A stretch of DNA of 14,714 nucleotides from Kiritimatiellia bacterium. Its GTDB lineage: Bacteria > Verrucomicrobiota > Kiritimatiellia > RFP12 > UBA1067. Made by a program: the position numbers and the translations under genes. Position 1 is the first letter of the stretch, and every line of letters starts with the position of its first letter. Shown piece by piece: positions 7,671 through 14,713 of this stretch. The notes under the pieces were generated by a model. That model did no database searches. It was not told the DNA's origin and was given only the letters and a program-made list of their open reading frames with translations. The stretch is taken from NCBI GenBank assembly GCA_017405115.1, contig JAFRBA010000134.1, positions 1-14,714 of the forward strand, read 5' to 3'.

Positions 7671-8620
7671 TGCCTAGCGACCAGTTTGTTCTGTTCTATA
7701 ATGAGATATTCAAGTTCCTTGAAAAGAAGGGGCTGGGCGAGCTGCGCAAGTACTACGATTGCGTGGCGAAACGTCAGGCGCAGTTTTGCCTGCCGATGTT
7801 CGCGAAGGGTCTGAAAGGCATCTGGGAATATCGGGACAGAATCCGCATTGAGGAAAACTGCCAGTCTCGAAATATCCTGGGCGACAACTATTTGGAGGGT
7901 GGCCAGCTGGTGTGCCCGTCTCTCACGAAAGCGCTCAAGAGCGCGACGGGCGCATGTTTGCACTACTGCGACCATTGTCCGGGCTGGGATCTTCCCGTCT
8001 ATGCGAAGGCCGGCTACTACTGCCTGGACGACATCGTCTCGCGCACCCTGCCGACCTGTTATATGTTTGTCACCAAGAATCGTGACCTTATGGAGGCTAA
8101 ATTCAACGAGCGGCTGGCCATGAGTGGCGCGGACCTCGTGTTCACGAATCATCCGATCGGCATGGTGCATGGCGTGCTCGCCGATTCGGAGAAGTATGAA
8201 GCGCTGCATCCGCGCTTCGGAAAGGCGTTCGCGTTCCTGCGTTCGCACGACCCCGCCAAATTGCCGCTCGGCCGCAACGAGATCGATGGCGACGACATCT
8301 ATGCGAACGTGATGGACGTGACGCTCAAGACATGGGATTCCGAGGCGAAGCTTGAGGTGCATCGCCAATACTTCGACATCCATGTGCCCATCACGGGCGA
8401 CGAAGTGAATGGCTTTGTCTATGACGCGGAACATTCCAAGGCGGACAACTTCAATGTGGCCGACGACTATGTCCTATTCCAGAACCCGAAGATGACCAAG
8501 GTCGCCGTGAAGAAAGGCGAGTTCGCCATCTTCTACCCGAACGGTGGCGCTCACGCCCCCAACAAGACTGAAGGCGTGCCGCGCAAGCACCGCAAGCTCG
8601 TGGTGAAAGTGCGGGCTTAA
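7667..8620 (+). CDS. Fusion: ATC-hydrolase-like domain + YhcH/NanQ-type anomerase domain
   Basis: A 317-aa protein without a signal peptide. The start at 7667 has a near-perfect GGAGG 6 nt upstream and overlaps the previous stop. Residues 1 to about 160 are a Cys-rich helical domain (C83, C101, C104, C131; motif YCDHCPGW) related to the preceding lipoprotein. Residues about 172-317 are a YhcH/YjgK/YiaL (DUF386) cupin: E230, H232, D237 and H239 in EVHRQYFDIH and H296 in GGAHAP match the conserved metal- and sugar-binding positions, and the end KLVVKV is typical. Escherichia coli YhcH (NanQ) is encoded with the nan genes and acts as a sialic acid anomerase, which fits the operon. The usual family length is about 150 aa, so the N-terminal half is an addition. 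I do not know a described function for this fusion. Confidence 0.75.
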   Translation: MMPSDQFVLFYNEIFKFLEKKGLGELRKYYDCVAKRQAQFCLPMFAKGLKGIWEYRDRIRIEENCQSRNILGDNYLEGGQLVCPSLTKALKSATGACLHYCDHCPGWDLPVYAKAGYYCLDDIVSRTLPTCYMFVTKNRDLMEAKFNERLAMSGADLVFTNHPIGMVHGVLADSEKYEALHPRFGKAFAFLRSHDPAKLPLGRNEIDGDDIYANVMDVTLKTWDSEAKLEVHRQYFDIHVPITGDEVNGFVYDAEHSKADNFNVADDYVLFQNPKMTKVAVKKGEFAIFYPNGGAHAPNKTEGVPRKHRKLVVKVRA

Positions 8621-8676
8621 AGTGCTTGTTTTGCACACGATTTTCACAAACCCGAAAAGGAAGCAAGGAGAAGAAA

Positions 8677-10329
8677 ATGAGTAAAGTGCTAAAAACGACC
8701 AGAGAATGGGGGGTAAATAAATTAGCCGTTTCTCTCCTTGCGGTGTGTTCTGCGGTATCGCTTGCATCGTTCGCCGATCCGCTCACGCTCACGTGGAACG
8801 GCGGCGCGTCGGGCAGCTTCTCCACGGGCCCGTGGAGCGGCGGCGCGTCTGGACATGATACGCCGCAGAACGGCGACACGCTCGTGTTCGGAACCGGCGG
8901 CACTTTCGAGAACGACATCTCCGGGCTTTCCGTCGCAGGGCTTTCGTTCACTTCGGCGACTGCTGTGACGCTGACCGGCAGCCAGATAGCGGTCGCCAAC
9001 GGCGGCGCGCTCGCAACGACCGGTGCGGGAGAGGTGACGTTCAGCGTGCCGCTTTCTCTCGGCACGGCGGCAACGCCAATCGTGACGATCAACGTCGCCT
9101 CCGGCTGCACGAACACATTCAACGCCTGCGTGTCCGGCGCGGCGAACATCGAGTACACCAACGAAGGCGCGGTGAATCTGCGCGCCGACAGCGACTACAC
9201 CGGCACGACCAGAATCAGGCTCGGTCAGATACATGTGTACGCCAACAATGCGTTCGGCTCCACCGCCGGCAACACGACTTACTCGCCTGCGGCCAAGACA
9301 TCCAATGCAAATGTTCATTTCCATGGCGTGACCATGGATGAGAGCTTCGAGGTCCCAAGCAAAAACAGACGTGGCGCATTCACTTTCCCAAATGGCACGA
9401 CCAACGTGTTCAATGGTGCGGTCAGAGTGACAGATGCCTGTTATTTCACGTATGGTGAGAACGTCAAGGTGTCCTACAATGGCGTTACGTATTTCATAAA
9501 TCCCGGATGCACAATTCCGTCAAGCTCTGTCATTGAGCTTAACGGCGAGGGGTCCGGCTTTGCAAAATGGGGCGACTATTGGAGCGGAACAGGCCGCATC
9601 TACTACAACGCTAAATGCTACTACGAAAGCACAAGCCAACCCATAAGACTTTGAAGCGCGACAAAACGCTACTTCAATTGTGAGAACGCAGCGCTGTACA
9701 ATCCGGCTCTCCCAGCAGGAATCTGGCTTCTGGCCAAAAACTGCCGTATTGACATGTGTGGATATGACCAGACGTTTGCATATCTCAGATGCGAGGCAAC
9801 GTATTCCGGATGCGTGATCACAAGCGATGCTCCGAGCACGGTTCACCTGACGCTTGGGGGGAGCAGTTCAGTTACGAACTGCGCAAAGATCGGTGGCCCG
9901 ATATCGCTATCCTTCGAAGGATCGCAGCCGATGTCTCTTGGCTCGGCAAACGCTTCAACCGGATTCCTTTCGCTTACGAACGAGGCAGACATAACTCTGC
10001 TTCCCGGCTTCGGCTGGGGCGGCAATTCGCTGAGCGTGACGGACGGCTCGACGCTGACGATCGCTGGCAGCACTACGTTCCCGCGCGAGCTGGCGCTTGC
10101 GGTCAGCGACCGTGTTGCGTCGCAAGGGGTGGCGGCGAAGTCTTCGAGCCTCGTCCTCAACGCCAATCTCACGGTCGATACGCTCACTGTCAACGGCGTG
10201 GTCATGTCCGGTGGTCGGACCTACGGCTCGTCAAGTTCGGCGGCCGCCGTGAAGGACGATATGCACTTTGCCGGAACCGGAGTTCTGCGCGTGCGGCATC
10301 CCTGTGGGATGAGGGTCGAGATCCGATGA
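8677..10329 (+). pseudogene. Beta-strand-repeat surface protein interrupted by in-frame TGA
   Basis: The ATG at 8677 follows AAGGAG by 6 nt, 56 nt after the operon's fourth gene. The product starts with a long signal peptide (hydrophobic KLAVSLLAVCSAVSLASFA) and continues as Gly/Thr/Ser/Asn-rich beta-strand repeats of the autotransporter-associated type (LTWNGG, GDTLVFGTGG, DYTGTT), as in secreted beta-helical adhesins. A TGA at 9652-9654 ends it at 325 aa. The same frame then continues for 225 more codons with the same composition up to 10329, with no other stop, so one substitution appears to split a 550-residue protein. TGA is clearly a normal stop in neighbouring genes, which argues against an altered code. 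No outer-membrane anchor or sorting signal is seen at the C-terminus. Confidence 0.75.
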
Positions 10330-10341
10330 ACTTCTGGATTT

Positions 10342-10535
10342 TGTGGGGACACACCCTTTGCCGCCGCGAGGACGAGCGAGGCCATGTTGCGGATGCGCGT
10401 GTAGGACACTTCTCCCCGGTTTAGAGAAATGGGGAAGCCTACGCGCATCCTGTGCGGCGGCGTTTTGCCGAAGGTCTTTTTGCCGTAGCAACGCTTGCCA
10501 TTTTTCTTCTTCCTTGTTTAAGGGACACTGCCCCT
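10342..10535. repeat. REP/MITE-like element with long imperfect hairpin
   Basis: The element is bounded by TGTGGGGACACACCC (10342-10356) and AGGGACACTGCCCCT (10521-10535), two related palindromic motifs in inverted sense. Between them is an imperfect hairpin: GCCGCCGC (10360-10367) pairs with 10454-10461, GGATGCGCG (10391-10399) with 10442-10450, and TAGG (10402-10405) with CCTA (10438-10441), closing on a CCCC/GGGG stem. The structure fits a non-autonomous REP-type element moved by a REP-associated transposase, but no transposase gene is in the window. Short ORFs through it are not credited as genes. Confidence 0.5.
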
Positions 10536-10612
10536 AACAAAAACAATGCTCAGTATACAATATCTGACGTTTAGTTTCAAGTGGGACGCCGCGACAGTGT
10601 CATTTTATATTA

Positions 10613-10654
10613 TTGGAAAAGGAATATCGGGCGTTGGAAAAGGAATATCGGGCG
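10613..10654. repeat. Perfect 21-bp tandem direct repeat (two copies)
   Basis: The 21-bp unit (from TTGGAAAAGG to ATCGGGCG) occurs twice back to back at 10613-10633 and 10634-10654 with no mismatch, about 115 bp before the XylR-type regulator. The 21-bp period is two helical turns and equals the spacing of direct AraC-type half-sites, so an operator is plausible. An inverted GGAATA core (TATTCC, 10731-10736) overlaps the -35 region of the regulator promoter. Confidence 0.6.
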
Positions 10655-10732
10655 TTGTCACACGAATAGGAAACTGATATAACCCGACTTTGCCACTTTG
10701 CTGCGACAATTCTCAAATGAATAATATCTGTA

Positions 10733-10761
10733 TTCCATTTTAATCACCAATGTGATATACT
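10733..10761 (+). promoter_or_regulatory. Promoter of the XylR-type regulator, probably leaderless
   Basis: TATACT (10756-10761) with a TGA extension lies 7 nt before the ATG at 10769; a weak -35 (TTCCAT, 10733-10738) is 17 nt upstream. There is no room for a ribosome binding site, so the message is probably leaderless. Confidence 0.5.
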
Positions 10762-10768
10762 TGGCGGC

Positions 10769-11936
10769 ATGAGGGAAAAGGGAAAGGAACACTATCATGT
10801 TTTGGCGGTCTATTCGCTGGAACACAAATCAGGGCGAGAGCATTTCTCGGGCATCCTGGACGAGATGTCCGGCAAGAACTGGCGATTGAGCACCGTACGG
10901 CCTGGGCGTTTCTTCTCTTGCAAGGAACTCGTAAACGAATATGGCGAACCATACGACGGATTTATATTGTCTATGCCCGGGACGGACGGTGCGATGGAAC
11001 GTATTGCCTGTTCTGACACTCCCACGGTTCTCGTCAACATCACGGACCGGCGACTCTCGGCACGACGCGGCAACTTCGCCAACGATATGGAACGACAACG
11101 CCGACATCGGCCGTCGCGCCGCGCTGCATCTCCTTGGACGCGGCGAATACAAGTCGGCGGGATACGTTCATTGGCATTCGCAAAGATTCTATTCAGACGA
11201 ACGCATGACCGCCTTCCGACAGACCATGAAGCGCGGCGGATACGACACGACGGTATTTCCAGGCCGCAACATTCCTGAAACCAGTTCAGACGACCTTAGG
11301 CGCTGGTTGAAGGAACTGCCGAAACCCGCAGCGATAATTGCGGCCGCCGACATTCGCGCGGCGGAAATCATCACTATCTGCCGGGAAGAGGGCATCGCGG
11401 TTCCGTCGCAAGTCGCCGTAATAGGTTCCGACTGCGACGTCTCGCAACACGCAAAATGCGGCATGACCATCTCCAGCGTCTCCATCAATTCGCGGTTGGT
11501 GGGACAACAGGCCGTACGCGAGCTGGATTTCCTGTTCCGCCATCCGAAATGGAAAGGCCGTCCACACGAAATCGTCATCCCGGCTGGAGAAGTGTTCGTC
11601 GGCGAATCCACGGCACGTTCCGTCCCTGCCGCACATCTGGTGAGGATGGCGCTCGACTACATCAATGAAAACCGTGCCCGTGACATCTCCCCGGCAGACG
11701 TAGTTGCGCACCTCGGCTGCTCGCGTTCGCTGGCAGAGCTTCGTTTCGCGCAGATCGAGGGGATGACAATCCGCAAGACGATTGAAAACGTGCGCCTAAA
11801 CGAGGCACAGAGGTTTCTCCAGAACGGAGAGAGCGTCCACGATGTCGTCGCAAAGATGCGTTTCACGTCCGCAAACCAGTTTTACCGCATCTACAAGCGG
11901 CACTTCGGCCGCACCATACGTGAAAACAACGCCTAG
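10769..11936 (+). pseudogene. XylR-type regulator (sugar-binding domain + AraC HTH), frameshifted
   Basis: The reading frame from the ATG at 10769 encodes the N-terminal half of a periplasmic-binding-protein-like sensor. After GNFA (codon ending 11080) the homologous reading continues one base later, at 11082, with TIWNDNADIGRRAA and runs to the stop at 11934-11936. Removing one base near 11081 gives a continuous protein of about 388 aa, matching the length of Escherichia coli XylR. The second half shows AVIGSDCD and the end of the sensor domain, then an AraC-type double HTH (about the last 100 residues, ending HFGRTIRENNA). As it stands the gene yields a truncated 169-aa product without a DNA-binding domain. 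It is either a real frameshift or a sequencing or assembly error. It probably regulated sugar genes outside or beside this window. Confidence 0.8.
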
Positions 11937-11949
11937 CCGTCCTGCGAAG

Positions 11950-11978
11950 CCAGGGGTTCTGCGGGGTGTGTCCCCACA
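11950..11978. repeat. REP-like motif between convergent genes
   Basis: It lies in the 62-bp gap between the convergent regulator and ATPase genes. GGGGTGTGTCCCC (11963-11975) can form a short GC hairpin. Bases 11964-11978 are the exact reverse complement of 10342-10356 (15 bp), and the 29-nt unit resembles 484-512. It could act as a bidirectional stop to transcription. Confidence 0.5.
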
Positions 11979-11998
11979 TGATTCACACACGGTTCTTT

Positions 11999-13456
11999 TC
12001 ACGGATGGAACAAATCATCAAGCGTTATGACAGACTGTATATCAAACATATTGGCATTTTTCACAACCCCGTTTGCCGCAATCAGCGTAAGATGAACCGC
12101 GCTCTTAGTCCCCGTCTCCTCAATAAAGGTTTCCCGGCGAGCCTTCAGCCGACGGTCGTATTCGTCATCAATCGTAAACGGCCTGCGGTAGTATTTGATC
12201 TCGCAGAGGTTGATCACGCGGTCATTGCGGTCAAGAATCAGATCTACCTGGGTCCCCTCCCGTCCGTCGTCTCCATCTGACACGAAACTCCAGTTGCAGG
12301 TGCGGGTGATCACTCCTGAAATGCCAAGCTTGCGCTTTACCTGCTCGACATGCTGCAGCACAACCCGCTCAAAGGCAAGGCCACACCACGTCCGGACCGC
12401 AGGCGTAGATTCTGCCGAACTCCAGAAGTCGGACGAAATGTCACCCCCGCCCTCAAGGAATCTGAAGTGAAACAATGTGAAGTTGTCGATCAGCTGATAG
12501 ACGGTGCCCCGCTTCTTTTTTCCGAGAGGAGAGTATGATTTGATGAAATCACATTGTTCCAATGCCGTCAGCACCTCCGTGAGATCCCCGTTCTCGCAAA
12601 GTCCCGCCGCATCAGCAACTTCCGCCCTCGTCATTCCGCATTTCTTGGTGCCGAGGGCACGAACCACTGCGAGATATGGCGCGCTGTTTCTGAACAGGGA
12701 CAGGTAGAGATGTTCGTATTCTCTGGACAGTTCCCCGTTCGGAGAAAAGAACAGACGATCGACGTTCTGCGCAAAGCCATAGTCTCGGCGAAGCATATCC
12801 CAGTAATACGGGATTCCGCCAAAGATCATATAGGCCTCGGCCAGTTGTTCGCGGTTCATCACAAGACCCTTTGCCTTCGCGAACATCTCACACTCGTGAA
12901 GCGTGAACGGACGCAGGTAGACATGCCGCGTGATGCGGTTGTGAAGCCCCCCGACGTCAGCCTCGATTTTGTTCAGGACCCACGATGCCGACGAGCCGCA
13001 AATAACAAGGACGATATCTCTTCTCATCGTGCACCATCCATTCCAGAAATGATCCAGCGCCGCGAGAAAATCCGAATGCATCGTATCCATCCACGGACAT
13101 TCATCAAGGAAAACGACCTTACGTTCATCTTCGCAAGACGAAAGAATATCTTCCAGCCGATGAAACGCCTCAAACCAATTCTTTGGATTGCGCCGCTCTA
13201 CCATGCCGTATTTCCGAAGAGACAGCGTAAACTCGGTCAACTGCCGTTTGAGCGATTCCTTAGGAGTCAACACTGTTCCTCCGGGAACTGCATTCTTCAA
13301 ACCCGTATGCTCAAAGGCAAAACGATAATTGCAAACCTCTCGAATCAGAAAGGTCTTTCCTACCCTTCTGCGCCCATAAACGGCGACAAACTCGGACTTA
13401 TCCGATTCCATCACATCTTTCAAACTTGCAACTTCATCTTCACGGCCTATGAGCAT
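11999..13456 (-). CDS. AAA ATPase with PD-(D/E)XK-like C-terminal domain
   Basis: A 485-aa protein. The ATG at 13456 has AAGGAG about 8 nt upstream and a strong promoter further up. Residues 28-35 (GRRRVGKT) are the Walker A loop and VVFLDE (D118, E119) is Walker B; CGSSASWV near 160 is a sensor-like strand. A winged-helix region follows in the middle. The C-terminal part has the pattern QVDLILDR with D405 and CEIKYY with E419 and K421, the D...ExK core of PD-(D/E)XK nucleases. This architecture is the widespread archaeal-type ATPase / DUF234-like family, abundant in gut bacteria and of unsettled function, often thought to belong to mobile or defence gene pools. It is A+T-richer than the GH123 gene and stands alone. 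A nuclease role is inferred from motif only. Confidence 0.8.
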   Translation of the reverse strand: MLIGREDEVASLKDVMESDKSEFVAVYGRRRVGKTFLIREVCNYRFAFEHTGLKNAVPGGTVLTPKESLKRQLTEFTLSLRKYGMVERRNPKNWFEAFHRLEDILSSCEDERKVVFLDECPWMDTMHSDFLAALDHFWNGWCTMRRDIVLVICGSSASWVLNKIEADVGGLHNRITRHVYLRPFTLHECEMFAKAKGLVMNREQLAEAYMIFGGIPYYWDMLRRDYGFAQNVDRLFFSPNGELSREYEHLYLSLFRNSAPYLAVVRALGTKKCGMTRAEVADAAGLCENGDLTEVLTALEQCDFIKSYSPLGKKKRGTVYQLIDNFTLFHFRFLEGGGDISSDFWSSAESTPAVRTWCGLAFERVVLQHVEQVKRKLGISGVITRTCNWSFVSDGDDGREGTQVDLILDRNDRVINLCEIKYYRRPFTIDDEYDRRLKARRETFIEETGTKSAVHLTLIAANGVVKNANMFDIQSVITLDDLFHP

Positions 13457-13488
13457 GACACATCTCCTTTTAACTGATGAGCGACCAT

Positions 13489-13519
13489 ATTATAGCATAT
13501 TTTCACTCTTTATGTCAGC
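13489..13519 (-). promoter_or_regulatory. Promoter of the AAA ATPase gene
   Basis: On the minus strand CTGACA (13519-13514) is followed by TGCTATAAT, whose -10 hexamer is at 13494-13489, an extended -10 promoter with an 18-19 nt spacer. Transcription would start about 25-30 nt before the ATPase ATG, leaving room for its AAGGAG. Confidence 0.65.
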
Positions 13520-13576
13520 CTCAAACATGATAAAGAGTATAAAATTGTGGATTTCTATTGTCCTACCCCAAAAAGT

Positions 13577-13633
13577 TCATCTTGTTATCCTCAGAGGCAC
13601 CCAACACGGTTTGACCGAGAAGAACTTCTCCAT
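13577..13633 (-). CDS. Possible leaderless 18-aa ORF
   Basis: The ATG at 13633 sits 7 nt after a TATAAT box and encodes an 18-aa basic peptide (MEKFFSVKPCWVPLRITR). There is no ribosome binding site and no recognisable family. It is reported only because its start geometry matches those at 3833 and 10769. It may be chance or the 5' end of a regulatory RNA reading toward the ATPase gene. Confidence 0.2.
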   Translation of the reverse strand: MEKFFSVKPCWVPLRITR

Positions 13634-13640
13634 GCCGCGA

Positions 13641-13649
13641 ATTATACCA
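13641..13649 (-). promoter_or_regulatory. Extended -10 box TGGTATAAT
   Basis: The minus strand reads TGGTATAAT, identical over nine bases to the GH123 promoter -10 (3849-3841). No clear -35 is present. It would fire toward the ATPase gene, about 180 nt upstream of its start. Confidence 0.45.
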
Positions 13650-13687
13650 TAAACACAGCCATAGTGGACGTCCATGCAACCCATCTG

Positions 13688-14372
13688 TCAGTCGATCTCA
13701 TCGAGGCGGACGTCGTCAACCCACATGGTCGATTTCCGTCGCCCCCGGGCTCCGGCTGACGTACCAGCCGACGAACCGCCCTTGCTCGCTATGGCCAAAG
13801 GCATGGCTCTTTCCCTGACGCGACAAGCCACCAAAGTCCCCGAACGCGAGGATGTTAGTGACAGAGTGCTATCTAGGGCTATAGGCCCGCTCGAACGCTT
13901 CGTTTGCGACACGACCCGGCGTCTGAAGGATTCCAACTGTAAAGGACGTGAAATCCGGCTCCAAGTCGACTGCGACATTCGCATTGTAGGTCTTTGGCGC
14001 GCAGAAGGAAACCCCCTTCACGCCGCGCCAGTCGTTCTGGAAGCGAAACAGCGACGGACCAAATCCGTGGTCGGCGGACGAGCCGTCCAGAAAGCGATCT
14101 GCCAGCATTAGCCATTTGTCGGACGCCTCAAGCTTCTGCCAGTCACGGAAGTCTTTGGACATGCCAAACTCGCGCGTCGCTGTCTTGGCAACGCGGTCGT
14201 AACGGCCCTTTTCATCATAGCACGAAATAAAGCACCCGAAGTCAATGCGGGCAGATCGAATCGGAACGACACTCGCCGGATCGCGCCGGAACGTCAGGTA
14301 GAGCAGCGTCAACCGCGCCGAGGCAATTGCCATCGCCATGCGCCGACACCTGCTCAAAGCGTAAAGCCGCAA
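13688..14372 (-). pseudogene. Decayed C-terminal part of a carbohydrate-binding-type secreted protein
   Basis: One frame reads from about 14372 to a TAG at 13869-13871, with protein-like text such as ARIDFGCFISCYDEKGRY and DFRDWQKLEASDKW that resembles the beta-sandwich modules attached to secreted glycan-degrading enzymes. The same frame continues sensibly past the TAG (NILAFGDFGG ... GRFVGWYVSRSPGA) for 50 codons, then must shift frame just before 13718 to reach WVDDVRLDEID and the stop at 13688. The WVDD-type ending is common for carbohydrate-binding modules. One nonsense change and one frameshift, with no proper start or signal peptide, mark it as a remnant. The family is not identified with certainty. 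Confidence 0.5.
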
Positions 14373-14578
14373 AATCGAGGAGGAACTGGAAATGACGGCC
14401 GAGATAGAGACAACAAACTCAGACGGCTATGCCCACATCGCTGGACGGTGGATCGTGCGGCCATGTGTCCCTATTGGGATTATGTCTGGAAACTGGCACT
14501 TCGCCGGAAGGCCGCGGGGATGTTCCAGCAATATGTGGCGTGAAACCGGATTGTGTACTAAATACCAAATACTGCGGC
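14373..14578. other. No supported gene
   Basis: This stretch lies between the decayed module and the right-edge gene. The minus frame of the remnant can be followed upstream to a stop near 14428 but is not convincingly coding. A plus-strand ORF (14392-14604) has an AGGAGG before its ATG yet runs over the tail of the opposite gene and resembles nothing I recognise. Confidence 0.4.
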
Positions 14579-14713
14579 CTACCAGTAGACGCCAGTCGTG
14601 GTAACTACCGGCGCGGGCGTCACGACGGACACGCCGGGCTGGTAGATGACGGTGTTGGCGACCGGCGTGACGGCCAGGTAGGACGGCGAATAGCACGGGT
14701 ATCCGTAGGCGTC
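14579..14713 (-). CDS. C-terminal tail of a secreted repeat-type protein (runs off right edge)
   Basis: The minus-strand frame from 14713 to a TAG at 14579-14581 encodes 44 residues: DAYGYPCYSPSYLAVTP, then Val/Thr/Pro-rich text (VVTPAPVVTTT) ending GVYW. This low-complexity Tyr/Pro/Val/Thr ending is typical of small secreted proteins whose N-terminal half is Gly/Pro/Arg/His-rich, like the one at 1-336. The N-terminal part is outside the window. It may be a second member of that family, or the missing end of the same gene if the two window ends are adjacent in the genome. A direct join of base 14714 to base 1 would not keep the frame. Confidence 0.55.
   Translation of the reverse strand, partial: DAYGYPCYSPSYLAVTPVANTVIYQPGVSVVTPAPVVTTTGVYW

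Noticed and set aside
7508..8434. Minus-strand ORF of 308 codons
   Set aside because: It is antisense to the YhcH-fusion gene, whose frame has a strong ribosome binding site and conserved residues.
8621..8676. GTGC/GCAC hairpin after the operon's fourth gene as a terminator
   Set aside because: The stem is only 4 bp and no T-run follows directly, so transcription may continue into the surface-protein gene.
9652..9675. Selenocysteine or altered-code reading of the TGA in the surface protein
   Set aside because: The protein is a structural repeat protein, not a redox enzyme; the hairpin after TGA is short and bulged; and TGA ends several neighbouring genes, including two with ATGA overlaps.
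10221..10491. Two minus-strand ORFs through the REP-like element
   Set aside because: They overlap the end of the surface-protein frame and follow the inverted-repeat arms. A purine-rich leader (GGAAGAAGAA) before ATG at about 10502 leads only to a 20-aa peptide.
11075..11095. Programmed frameshifting in the XylR-type gene
   Set aside because: There is no slippery heptamer, and no known member of this regulator family uses frameshifting.
14392..14604. Plus-strand ORF with AGGAGG before its ATG
   Set aside because: It overlaps the opposite-strand C-terminal tail and has no recognisable protein features; the purine run may be chance.
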